A stretch of DNA of 11,308 nucleotides from Betaproteobacteria bacterium (lineage in GTDB: Bacteria > Pseudomonadota > Gammaproteobacteria > Burkholderiales > Casimicrobiaceae). This document shows, in pieces, positions 1-7,135 of the stretch. The notes under the pieces are model-generated. The model had not been told where the DNA came from. It was given only the letters and a program-made list of their open reading frames with translations, and did no database searches. The position numbers and the translations under genes are program-made. The stretch is from positions 1 through 11,308 of the forward strand of contig VBCL01000039.1 of NCBI GenBank assembly GCA_005888865.1, written 5' to 3'. Within the stretch, counting starts at the first letter, position 1. The number at the start of each line of letters is the position of its first letter.

Positions 1-547
1 CGAACCGGTAGAGATCGATTTGACGGACTTCGAGCGCGTCGCCGCGGTGCTCGATCGGATCTCGGCGATCGACGCCTTCGTGCACGCTGCCGGCTTCATG
101 CGAACCGCGCCCTTGGGTGAGCTCGATGCGCAGGACGGCGAAGCCATGTGGCGAGTGCACGTCCAGGTCGCCGCGGTGATCGCGAACGCACTCAGCGAGA
201 AATTCTCGACGCAGGGGCGCATCGTCCTGATCGGCAGTCGCATCGCCGCCGGTGCGGCGGGACGCAGCCAATACGCCGCGGCGAAGGCGGGCCTGACGGC
301 GATGGCGCGCTCGTGGGCGGCCGAACTGGCGCCGCGCGGTATCACGGTCAATGTGGTCGCGCCGGCCGCGACCGAAACGCCGATGCTGAACGATTCGGCG
401 CGCGACGGCATGCCGCCGCACCTGCCGCCGATCGGAAGGTTCATCCAGCCCGAGGAAGTAGCCGCCCTGACGAGCTTCCTCCTCTCCGCCGATGCGGCGG
501 CGATCACTGGCCAGCAGATCGTCATCTGCGGCGGTAGCTCACTGTAA
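1..547 (+). CDS. Short-chain dehydrogenase/reductase (SDR), 5' end outside window
   Basis: This is the C-terminal part (181 codons plus stop) of a classical SDR, an NAD(P)-dependent cytosolic oxidoreductase acting on alcohol/ketone groups. The frame stays open to the left edge, reading E-P-V-E-I-D-L before the TTG at 20. That TTG is therefore not the start, and the cofactor-binding Gly-rich motif must lie upstream. Visible family marks are VHAAG where NNAG is usual, the active-site Tyr-x-x-x-Lys (YAAAK, bases 272-286), the stretch RGITVNVVAPAATETPM after it, and a typical C-terminal ITGQQIVICGG. The protein ends at a TAA 19 bp before the tartrate dehydratase start, so the two are probably co-transcribed. 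The substrate cannot be read from the sequence. By position it may oxidise or reduce a hydroxy acid or keto acid in the same pathway. The family call is very secure; the specific role is unknown. Confidence 0.93.
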   Translation, partial: EPVEIDLTDFERVAAVLDRISAIDAFVHAAGFMRTAPLGELDAQDGEAMWRVHVQVAAVIANALSEKFSTQGRIVLIGSRIAAGAAGRSQYAAAKAGLTAMARSWAAELAPRGITVNVVAPAATETPMLNDSARDGMPPHLPPIGRFIQPEEVAALTSFLLSADAAAITGQQIVICGGSSL

Positions 548-566
548 CCCTTGATGGAGAACGCGC

Positions 567-1787
567 GTGCTTGACCATCCGAGAACCGTATCGCGATCGA
601 GCGCCAGAACATCGTCACCGGTCCGTGTCGTGGACATTCGCGAAGTGACGAAGCCTATTTCGTCGCCAATCAGAAACGCGTACATCGACTTTACCAAGAT
701 GACCTTGAGCCTGGTCGCGGTCGTGACCAATGTCGTTCGAGACGGCAAGCCGGTCATTGGCTACGGGTTCAATTCCAACGGCCGCTATGGGCAGGGCGCG
801 CTCATTCGCGAGCGCATTCGGTCGCGAATCCTCGAAGCGAAGCCGGAATCGTTGATGGACGACACTGGCGAGAACCTCGATCCACACAAGGTGTGGGCCG
901 CGATGCTGCAGAACGAGAAGCCGGGCGGGCATGGCGAGCGCTCGGTGGCCATCGGCACCGTCGACATGGCCGTGTGGGATGCGGTGGCGAAGATTGCACA
1001 GCGCCCGCTGTTCCGGTTGCTTGCCGACCGGTATGGCGGCGGCAAGGCCGACCCTCGCGTCTTCGTGTACGCGGCCGGCGGCTACTACTACCCGAATCAG
1101 GATCTCGCCAAGCTGCGTGCGGAAATGCGCAGTTATGTCGATCGGGGTTTTACGGTGGTCAAGAAGAAGATCGGCGGCGCGTCGTTGAAGGAGGATATGA
1201 GGCGGATCGAGGCGGTGCTCTCCGAGATCGACGGCGAAGCGCAGCTCGCGGTCGACGCCAACGGCCGCTTCGATCTCGAAACGGCGATCGCCTATGCCAA
1301 GGAGCTGCGCCAGTATCCGCTGTTCTGGTACGAGGAGCCGGGTGATCCGCTCGACTATGAGCTGCAGCGCGAGCTCGCGCAGCACTATCCGAACCCGATG
1401 GCGACCGGCGAGGACCTGTTCTCGATGCAGGATGCGCGCAATCTCATCCGCTACGCGGGCATGCGCAAGGACATCGACTGGCTCCAGTTCGATTGCGCGT
1501 TGAGCTACGGCCTGGTCGAGTACTTGCGCACGCTCGAGATGCTCAAGGACTACGGCTGGTCACCAAGCCGCTGTATTCCCCACGGCGGCCACCAGATGTC
1601 GCTCAACATCGCCGCCGGCCTCGGTCTCGGGGGCAATGAGAGCTATCCCGACCTGTTCCAGCCTTACGGCGGTTTCCCCGACGGTGTGCGCGTGGAGGGC
1701 GGTTACATCACCATGCCGGAGCTGCCGGGCATCGGCTTCGAGGGCAAGTCCGACCTCTACGCCGAGATGCGTTCGCTTGCTTCGTAG
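567..1787 (+). CDS. tarD: D-tartrate dehydratase (enolase superfamily, mandelate racemase/MLE type)
   Basis: This predicted cytosolic Mg-dependent enzyme removes water from D-tartrate to give oxaloacetate. The 406 residues closely resemble, from memory, the characterised D-tartrate dehydratase of Bradyrhizobium japonicum. Shared stretches include KPISSPIRNAYIDFTKMT, NEKPGGHGERSVA and CIPHGGHQMSLNIAAGLGLG. The barrel carries a K-x-K motif (K199-K201, the second Lys being the expected base), metal ligands D230, E256 and E282, and H339 as the expected acid. All of these sit a constant 17 residues later than I recall for the Bradyrhizobium enzyme. The GTG at 567 follows GGAGA (556-560). An in-frame GTG at 630 would cut into the first beta strand, so the longer start is preferred, giving a short N-terminal extension. 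The flanking importer and SDR fit hydroxy-acid catabolism. The aldolase and aldehyde dehydrogenase downstream are not needed for tartrate itself, so a related substrate remains possible. Confidence 0.9.
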   Translation: MLDHPRTVSRSSARTSSPVRVVDIREVTKPISSPIRNAYIDFTKMTLSLVAVVTNVVRDGKPVIGYGFNSNGRYGQGALIRERIRSRILEAKPESLMDDTGENLDPHKVWAAMLQNEKPGGHGERSVAIGTVDMAVWDAVAKIAQRPLFRLLADRYGGGKADPRVFVYAAGGYYYPNQDLAKLRAEMRSYVDRGFTVVKKKIGGASLKEDMRRIEAVLSEIDGEAQLAVDANGRFDLETAIAYAKELRQYPLFWYEEPGDPLDYELQRELAQHYPNPMATGEDLFSMQDARNLIRYAGMRKDIDWLQFDCALSYGLVEYLRTLEMLKDYGWSPSRCIPHGGHQMSLNIAAGLGLGGNESYPDLFQPYGGFPDGVRVEGGYITMPELPGIGFEGKSDLYAEMRSLAS

Positions 1788-1831
1788 GAGCGCTCGAGAA
1801 GGCGTATAGCACCGCTCGGCAGCAATGAATG

Positions 1832-1840
1832 AAGGAGGAG
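1832..1840 (+). promoter_or_regulatory. Strong ribosome binding site of the ABC ATPase gene
   Basis: AAGGAGGAG lies 7 bases before the ATG at 1848, a near-perfect Shine-Dalgarno that fixes this start. The 60-bp gap before the ATPase gene otherwise shows no convincing promoter or terminator, so the importer genes probably read through from the dehydratase. Confidence 0.85.
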
Positions 1841-1847
1841 TGAGTCA

Positions 1848-2672
1848 ATGGTTACAGCAAATGCAGTGAAGATCGACGACGGCCAGTTGCAGAAGCCGTC
1901 CCGGCCCTTGATCCGGATGCGCGCGGTGTCGAAAACCTACGTCACCGCGTCGAGCGACAGCGTGCACGCGGTCGATCGCGTCGATCTCGACATCGCCGAT
2001 GGCGAATTCGTGTGCATCGTCGGCCCGTCGGGCTGTGGCAAGAGCACGCTGCTGCGCATGTTGGCAGGGCTCGACACCAACGATGGCGGCCGCCTGTTGC
2101 TCGACGGCCGCCAGGTGACGGGACCGTCGGCGCAGGTGGGCGTGGTGTTCCAGGCTGCGAATCTCCTGCCCTGGCTCAGCGTTCGCGATAACGTGAGCCT
2201 GCCGCTGCGCGTCGGCGGACGCCACATCTCTTCCGCGCAGAGAATCGACGAGCTGCTGGTCATGGCGGGGCTCGGCGACTTCGGCGATCGCTATCCGTAC
2301 GAATTGTCGGGGGGCATGCAGCAGCGCGCAGGGATCTGCCGGGCGCTCGCCCGCGATCCGCGCATCCTGCTCATGGACGAGCCGTTCGGAGCGCTCGACG
2401 CGCTGACGCGAGAGCGCATGAACATGGAATTGCAGCGCATCTGGCAGGCGAGCGGCAAGACGGTCATGTTGATCACGCACAGCATCTCGGAATCGATCTT
2501 CCTGGCCGACCGCGTGGTGGTGATGTCGGCGCGGCCGGGCAGGGTGCTGAAGGAGCTGACCGTCCCTATCCCGCGCCCGCGCAGCTTCGACACCATCGTC
2601 AGCAATCCGGCGTACGCGACGCTCGCGAGCGAGATTCGCGGACTGCTCAACGCCGAAGGAGAGATCGAATGA
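1848..2672 (+). CDS. ABC transporter ATP-binding protein, nitrate/sulfonate/taurine (SsuB/TauB) type
   Basis: This is the cytoplasmic ATPase that powers import through the permease encoded next. All nucleotide-binding motifs are intact in 274 residues: Walker A GPSGCGKST (59-67), Q-loop Q102, signature LSGGMQQR (153-160), Walker B LLMDEP with D177 and catalytic E178, and H-loop H211 in ITHSISE. The segment MDEPFGALDALTR and the C-terminal SARPGRVLKE are typical of the SsuB/TauB/NrtD group. Length is near the family norm, with a roughly 20-residue N-terminal tail before the core. Its stop overlaps the permease start in an ATGA (2669-2672), implying translational coupling. The subfamily covers sulfonates, nitrate, pyrimidine precursors, phthalate and other organic acids, so the ATPase does not tell the substrate. 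Linkage to a tartrate dehydratase suggests an organic acid rather than a sulfonate. Confidence 0.95.
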   Translation: MVTANAVKIDDGQLQKPSRPLIRMRAVSKTYVTASSDSVHAVDRVDLDIADGEFVCIVGPSGCGKSTLLRMLAGLDTNDGGRLLLDGRQVTGPSAQVGVVFQAANLLPWLSVRDNVSLPLRVGGRHISSAQRIDELLVMAGLGDFGDRYPYELSGGMQQRAGICRALARDPRILLMDEPFGALDALTRERMNMELQRIWQASGKTVMLITHSISESIFLADRVVVMSARPGRVLKELTVPIPRPRSFDTIVSNPAYATLASEIRGLLNAEGEIE

Positions 2673-3568
2673 GCGAAGCCAAACTGCATCTGGATCAGAG
2701 CATGCTCGACCAAGCGGACGAGAACCTCGAGCTCGAAGACGCCGGGCGGACGGCCGGCGATGCGGCGGAGGCCAAGCCGAAGCGCCCGAAAGCCGGGGTC
2801 AACGGCTCGATCATCGCGGGCATCGGCGCGCTGGTGCTGTTCGCCCTGTGGGTCCTCTCCGTTCGCTTCCTGAAGGTGCCGCCGTACATCCTGCCGGCGC
2901 CCGAAGCGGTGCTCAATGCGCTGTGGTCCGGCATCGCCATCAACCCCACCGATCCACAAGGTTACTACGTCCCGCTGTGGAGCACGCTTAGCAACGCCGC
3001 GATCGGCTTCGGCATCGGCACCGGGTTGGGGCTCGTCCTCGGCTCGCTCATGGCGGAAAGCCGCACCGTCGAGAAGCTGCTGATGCCCTACGCCTTCGCG
3101 CTGCAGAGCCTGCCCAAGGTTGCGATCGCGCCGCTCGTCGTGATCTGGTTCGGCTTTGGCGCCGGCAGCAAGATCGCCATCGCCGCACTGCTCGCCTTCT
3201 TCCCGGTGCTCATCAACAGCTTCACGGGATTGCGCTCGATCGAGCCGGAGCGACTCGACCTGATGCGCTCGCTCTCCGCGACGCGATTCGAGACCTACCG
3301 GATCGCCAAGCTGCCGAACGCCGCTCCGTTCATTTTCGCCGGGCTCGACATGGCGGTCGTTTACGCGCTGCTTGGTGCGATCGTGGCCGAGTTCCTCGGT
3401 GCGCAACAAGGCATGGGTGTGGTGATCACGCAGGCGCAGGCCGTCTCGGACGTCGCTGGCGTGTTCGCGGCGCTGATCATCCTCGGCGTTCTGGGCATCA
3501 CACTGCACAGCTCGGTGCGCCGCCTGGAGCGTCGCGTCGTGCACTGGGCGCATCGCGGCAAGCCGTAA
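2669..3568 (+). CDS. ABC transporter permease, nitrate/sulfonate/taurine (SsuC/TauC) type
   Basis: This integral inner-membrane subunit forms the import channel. Its 299 residues begin with an acidic and then basic hydrophilic tail of about 46 residues, followed by a membrane span (about 47-67) and the family motif PPYILPAPEAV. The binding-protein-dependent permease core follows: spans near 105-128, LPKVAIAPLVVIWFG (148-162), then further spans near 168-187 and 220-245, and one close to the C-terminus. The EAA-type cytoplasmic loop that docks on the ATPase is IEPERLDLMRSLSATRFETY (191-210). The long N-terminal tail makes it larger than SsuC as I recall it (about 260 residues). The start overlaps the ATPase stop by 4 bp, and the binding protein follows after 24 bp. 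The family call is secure; the substrate is not. Confidence 0.94.
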   Translation: MSEAKLHLDQSMLDQADENLELEDAGRTAGDAAEAKPKRPKAGVNGSIIAGIGALVLFALWVLSVRFLKVPPYILPAPEAVLNALWSGIAINPTDPQGYYVPLWSTLSNAAIGFGIGTGLGLVLGSLMAESRTVEKLLMPYAFALQSLPKVAIAPLVVIWFGFGAGSKIAIAALLAFFPVLINSFTGLRSIEPERLDLMRSLSATRFETYRIAKLPNAAPFIFAGLDMAVVYALLGAIVAEFLGAQQGMGVVITQAQAVSDVAGVFAALIILGVLGITLHSSVRRLERRVVHWAHRGKP

Positions 3569-3581
3569 AGTTTTCTTCTTT

Positions 3582-3587
3582 AGGAGG
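3582..3587 (+). promoter_or_regulatory. Consensus ribosome binding site of the binding-protein gene
   Basis: AGGAGG sits 5 bases before the ATG at 3593. A short AT-rich dyad (TAAAG 3566-3570 with CTTTA 3578-3582) surrounds the pyrimidine-rich gap and touches the first base of this site. The consensus site fits the usual need for more binding protein than permease. Confidence 0.8.
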
Positions 3588-3592
3588 AAGTC

Positions 3593-4666
3593 ATGCAAAT
3601 CAGCAGACGGGAATGGTTGTTGGCGAGCGGCGCTTTCGCGGCGGCGCTCGTGATCGGGCCGCGAGCGGCTCGCGCCGCGGAGCTCAAGACCGTACGCTTC
3701 GGCGTGGGGCTCAAGGCAATGGGCGCGGCCGTGATCAACACGGTCATCGGCGAGGCGCTGGGTTACAACAAGGAGGAGGGCTTCACCATCAAGCCGCTCT
3801 CACTCGGCGGCAACTCCAACGTCCAGGTTGCGGTCGATCGGGGCGACGTGGACATCGGCATCGGTGTGCCCTCGTTCCAGTTGCCGATCCTCGCCAAGGG
3901 CGAGTGGGGCCCCGCGATCAATTTCTACGAGTACACCTATCCCTACAAGTGGGATGTCGTCGTCAAGCCGGGCTCGTCGATCAGGAGCTACAGCGACTTG
4001 AAGGGCAAGCGCGTCGGCGTTTCGGACTTCGCGGCGAGCGAGTATCCGGTGACGCGCAACCTCCTCAAGTCGCTGGGCATCGACCCCGACAAGGAAGTGA
4101 AATGGGTGTCGGTGGGCAACGGCGTGCCTGCCGGTGTGGCGCTCGAGCGTGACGCGATAGACGCGCTGGCGTACTACGACACGGGCTTCGGCCAGATCGA
4201 AGCCGCCGGCATCAAGCTCGAATTCGTGCCGAGGCCGAAACAGCTTCCGCTGGTCGGCGGCCAGTTCCTGATGGCCAAACGGACGCTGCTCAAGGAGGAT
4301 CGCAACCTTCTCATCGGCTTCGGACGGTCGGTGGCCAAAGCGTCGCAGTTCCTGCTGGCCAATCCGACCGCGGGCGCGAACGCGTTCCTCGACATGTATC
4401 CCGAGACGGCGCCCAAGGGCAGCAGCAGGGAAGACGCCGTCAAGTCTGTGCTGCAGACGATCGGCCGCCGGATTCAGCTCTACAAGCCGCCGTATCCAAA
4501 CGCGAAGATGGGCAGCATCAATCCAACCGAGTTCAAGACCGAGGCCGAGCTCAATCAACTGAAGATCGGCGATCTGAAAGATTTCTACACCAACGAGCTG
4601 ATCGACCCCATCAACAATTTCGATTCGGCCAAGATACAGTCGCAGGCAGTCGCGCTCAAGAAGTGA
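3593..4666 (+). CDS. ABC transporter substrate-binding protein, NMT1/SsuA-like, Tat-exported
   Basis: This is the periplasmic binding protein for the importer, 357 residues. The N-terminus has a twin-arginine signal (S-R-R-E-W-L-L, Arg 5-6), a hydrophobic core to about residue 21, and a likely cut after ARA near residue 28. It should therefore be exported folded by the Tat system. The mature part has the SsuA/NMT1 fold pattern: TVRFGVGLKAMGAAVINTVI, the loop LGGNSNVQVAVDRGDVDIGIG, SDLKGKRVGVSDFAASEYPV with a following LLKSLGIDP, and AIDALAYYDTGFGQIEAAG. It overlaps the next gene's GTG by 4 bp. Relatives bind sulfonates, nitrate, thiamine precursors or aromatic acids. The residues do not let me name the ligand, but the operon suggests a small hydroxy acid such as tartrate. 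The alternative is another carboxylate feeding the aldolase and dehydrogenase. Confidence 0.92.
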   Translation: MQISRREWLLASGAFAAALVIGPRAARAAELKTVRFGVGLKAMGAAVINTVIGEALGYNKEEGFTIKPLSLGGNSNVQVAVDRGDVDIGIGVPSFQLPILAKGEWGPAINFYEYTYPYKWDVVVKPGSSIRSYSDLKGKRVGVSDFAASEYPVTRNLLKSLGIDPDKEVKWVSVGNGVPAGVALERDAIDALAYYDTGFGQIEAAGIKLEFVPRPKQLPLVGGQFLMAKRTLLKEDRNLLIGFGRSVAKASQFLLANPTAGANAFLDMYPETAPKGSSREDAVKSVLQTIGRRIQLYKPPYPNAKMGSINPTEFKTEAELNQLKIGDLKDFYTNELIDPINNFDSAKIQSQAVALKK

Positions 4667-6210
4667 CGCTCATGGGGACACTCGCAAGGCAGCCGGCAGG
4701 GCCGGATTTGTCCGATCGGCAGACGAAGCAGCGTTCGCGGCCGTTGCAGCCGAGCCGGGCGGACCTCGTCATCGATCGCGCGCTCATCGGCGGGCGATGG
4801 GTCAGCGAGGTCGGCGGACGCACCTTCGCCGTTCTGGATCCTGCCGACGGCTCGCACGTGATCGACGTACCCGATTGCGGCGCCACCGAGGCGAGCGCAG
4901 CGGCCGACTGCGCGGCGAACGCACTCCGGGACTGGAGCGCGCGCACTGGAAAGGAGCGCTCGCAACTGCTCAGGCAATGGCACGGGGCTCTGCTTGCGCA
5001 CCAGGAGGACCTGGCCCGCCTGCTCTCGCGCGAACAAGGCAAACCTCTCGCGGAGAGCCGCGGCGAAGTTGCCGCCGGCGCCGCCTATGTCGAATGGTTC
5101 GCCGAAGAGGCCAAGCGTGCCTACGGCGACGTGATCCCCGAGCCCACGCGCGGGCGCAAGCTCATCGTCGTCAAGGAGCCGGTGGGCGTGGTGGCGGCGA
5201 TTACGCCGTGGAATTTTCCCATTGCGATTCTTGCACGCAAGATCGCGCCAGCGCTCGCCGCAGGCTGCACGATCGTCGCCAAGCCAGCCGAGGACACGCC
5301 GCTCTCCGCGCTGGCGATCGCCAGGCTCGCCGAGGAAGCGGGCATCCCCGCAGGCGTGATCAACATCGTGCCCGCATCACGGCACCGGGCGGGTGAAGTG
5401 GGTGACGCGTGGCTGCAGGACTTCCGGGTGCGGAAGCTCACGTTCACCGGGTCCACGGCGGTTGGCAAGTCGCTGGCGCGCGGCAGCGCTGACACGCTCA
5501 AGAAGCTGTCGCTGGAGCTTGGTGGGAACTCGCCTTTCATCATCTTCGATGACGCCGATCTCGATGCCGCGGTCGCAGGCACGATGGCCTCCAAGTTCCG
5601 CAACACTGGCCAGACCTGCATCTGCGCCAATCGCATTCTGGTGCAAGGCAGCGTATACGCGGCGTTCGCAGAAAAGCTCACGGCAGCGGTCTCGCGGCTC
5701 ACGGTGGGCCCGGCGGCGAGCGGTGACGCCGATCAGGGCCCGCTGATCAACGACCGGGCCCGGATCAAGGTGGAGCAGCACGTCCACGATGCGCTCGGGC
5801 GCGGCGCGCGGCTCCTCACAGGCGGCAAGCGCCACCGGCTTGGCGGCAATTTCTACGAGCCCACCGTGCTTGGCGAGGCCAACCCCTCGATGCGTCTCGC
5901 GTCGGAAGAAACGTTCGGGCCGGTCGCGCCCCTGTTCCGGTTCGAGACCGAGAGCGAAGCGATCGCGCTCGCCAACGACACGCCTTTCGGACTCGCGTCG
6001 TACTTCTATGCGCGCGACATCGGGCGCGTCTGGCGCGTCGCGCAGGCGCTCGAGGCCGGGACCATCGGCATCAACGAAGGCATAATTACTACCGAGGTGG
6101 CACCTTTCGGCGGCGTGAAGGCATCGGGCTACGGCCGCGAGGGATCGAAGTACGGGCTCGAGGACTACCAGCACCTCAAGTATCTCTGCATGGGCGGACT
6201 GAGCGCCTAG
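4663..6210 (+). CDS. NAD(P)-dependent aldehyde dehydrogenase, succinate-semialdehyde dehydrogenase (GabD) type
   Basis: This predicted cytosolic enzyme oxidises an aldehyde acid, possibly succinic or another semialdehyde, to the carboxylic acid. Aldehyde dehydrogenase motifs are complete: TPWNFP with N184, cofactor Lys207 in AKPAEDTP, FTGSTAVGK, general base E285 in LELGGNSPF, and nucleophile C319 in GQTCIC. C321 two residues later matches the redox pair known in some semialdehyde dehydrogenases. The C-terminus (INEGIITTEVAPFGG, then GREGSKYGLEDY) is characteristic of GabD. It is 515 residues, about 30 longer than GabD usually is, because of a polar N-terminal stretch before LIGGRWV. The GTG at 4663 overlaps the binding-protein stop (GTGA). 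An in-frame ATG at 4672, with weak AAGAAG upstream, is equally plausible. The aldolase downstream could supply the aldehyde. The substrate is inferred only. Confidence 0.92.
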   Translation: MTLMGTLARQPAGPDLSDRQTKQRSRPLQPSRADLVIDRALIGGRWVSEVGGRTFAVLDPADGSHVIDVPDCGATEASAAADCAANALRDWSARTGKERSQLLRQWHGALLAHQEDLARLLSREQGKPLAESRGEVAAGAAYVEWFAEEAKRAYGDVIPEPTRGRKLIVVKEPVGVVAAITPWNFPIAILARKIAPALAAGCTIVAKPAEDTPLSALAIARLAEEAGIPAGVINIVPASRHRAGEVGDAWLQDFRVRKLTFTGSTAVGKSLARGSADTLKKLSLELGGNSPFIIFDDADLDAAVAGTMASKFRNTGQTCICANRILVQGSVYAAFAEKLTAAVSRLTVGPAASGDADQGPLINDRARIKVEQHVHDALGRGARLLTGGKRHRLGGNFYEPTVLGEANPSMRLASEETFGPVAPLFRFETESEAIALANDTPFGLASYFYARDIGRVWRVAQALEAGTIGINEGIITTEVAPFGGVKASGYGREGSKYGLEDYQHLKYLCMGGLSA

Positions 6211-6250
6211 AGCATTCGCAAACATTCAAAGACAAACCGTCGGAGACATC

Positions 6251-7015
6251 GTGGACGTTCCCGCCAATAATTTCAAACGCGCCCTCAAGGCCGGCAAACC
6301 GCAGATCGGCTTGTGGTGCAGCCTGTCCAGCCACTTTGCGGTGGAGGTGGTCGCCGGATCCGGCTTCGACTGGCTGCTGCTCGACACCGAGCATTCGCCC
6401 AACGAGTTGCCGATGGTGCTCTCGCAGTTGCAGGCTGCCGCGCCTTACGCGACGCATCCCGTGGTGCGCGTCCCATGGAATGACATGGTCACGATCAAGC
6501 GCTATCTCGACATCGGCGCCCAGAGCATTCTGATCCCGTACGTGCAGAGCGAGGAAGAAGCGCGCAACGCCGTGGCTTATACGCGCTATCCGCCAGAAGG
6601 GTTGCGCGGCGTGGCCGGGACCACTCGTGCCACGCGGTTCGGTCGGGTCAAGGACTACGCCCGGCGCGCGCACGAGGAGCTGTGCGTGCTGGTCCAGATC
6701 GAGAATCGGGCCGGGCTGGAGAGCCTGGAAAGAATTGCCGCGGTGGAAGGCGTCGACGGCGTGTTCATCGGCCCGGCCGACCTGCATGCGTCCCTCGGAT
6801 ACCCGGGTGAGACGGCCAATCCTGAAGTCATGCCCATTATCGACGACGCCATCCGCCGCATCCGCCACGCCGGGAAGGCGCCTGGTGTATTGACGGGTGT
6901 CGAAGGCGATGCTCGGCGCTGGCTGCAATGCGGAGGACTGTTCGTTGCCGTCGGCGCCGACCTGGGATTGCTTGCACGCGAGTCGGAAAAACTCGCAGCA
7001 AAATTCAAATCGTAA
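6251..7015 (+). CDS. HpcH/HpaI-family class II (metal-dependent) aldolase
   Basis: This is a pyruvate-type aldolase that cleaves a 4-hydroxy-2-oxo acid into pyruvate and an aldehyde, in the cytosol, using a divalent metal. The 254 residues carry the family landmarks: FDWLLLDTEHSPNE with H48, VVRVPWND with R73, VQIENRAGLE with metal ligand E151, and VFIGPADLHASLGYPG with metal ligand D177. These match, within 2-3 positions, the His45/Arg70/Glu149/Asp175 set I recall for HpaI. The GTG at 6251 has GGAG (6242-6245) 5 bases upstream, 40 bp after the aldehyde dehydrogenase. Known relatives act on 4-hydroxy-2-oxoheptanedioate (giving succinic semialdehyde), 2-keto-3-deoxyglucarate (giving tartronate semialdehyde) or 2-keto-3-deoxyrhamnonate. 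HpaI is also known to decarboxylate oxaloacetate. The adjacent GabD-type enzyme favours a semialdehyde product. The family is secure; the substrate is open. Confidence 0.93.
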   Translation: MDVPANNFKRALKAGKPQIGLWCSLSSHFAVEVVAGSGFDWLLLDTEHSPNELPMVLSQLQAAAPYATHPVVRVPWNDMVTIKRYLDIGAQSILIPYVQSEEEARNAVAYTRYPPEGLRGVAGTTRATRFGRVKDYARRAHEELCVLVQIENRAGLESLERIAAVEGVDGVFIGPADLHASLGYPGETANPEVMPIIDDAIRRIRHAGKAPGVLTGVEGDARRWLQCGGLFVAVGADLGLLARESEKLAAKFKS

Positions 7016-7020
7016 GGTCG

Positions 7021-7059
7021 GGCACCAGCCGGCACCTGCTGGTCCGGGCGCTCGTTTTT
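7021..7059 (+). terminator. Possible weak transcription terminator after the aldolase gene
   Basis: ACCAGC (7024-7029) and GCTGGT (7038-7043) form a perfect 6-bp stem with an 8-base loop. Flanking GG/CC can extend it past a one-base bulge. A run of five T (7055-7059) follows, but 11 bases lie between stem and T run, so this is not a classical intrinsic terminator. It lies 9 bp after the aldolase stop, where Region A should end. The rest of the 120-bp gap shows no other clear structure. Confidence 0.3.
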
Positions 7060-7135
7060 CCGGTCAGGATCGGGTGACGGTCGCCATGCCGGCTCTTGTC
7101 CCCGCGGCTCTCAGCGCTGTGGCAAAATCAGCGTC

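Noticed and set aside
567..1787. Reading the enolase-superfamily gene as L-rhamnonate, galactarate or mandelate family
   Set aside because: The whole length, including KPISSPIRNAY and the HGGHQMSLNIA region, fits D-tartrate dehydratase far better than the other groups I can recall.
2291..3598. Long antisense open frame of 435 codons
   Set aside because: It covers the clearly coding ATPase and permease genes; its translation is low-complexity, Arg/Asp/Glu-rich and without domains.
1848..4666. Calling the importer a taurine or alkanesulfonate transporter by family name
   Set aside because: No sulfonate monooxygenase or taurine dioxygenase gene is nearby, and the subfamily also serves organic and aromatic acids; the context favours a hydroxy acid.
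7097..7128. Possible promoter before ctaA (TTGTCC ... CAAAAT)
   Set aside because: The spacer is about 20 bp and both boxes are weak; similar matches occur by chance.
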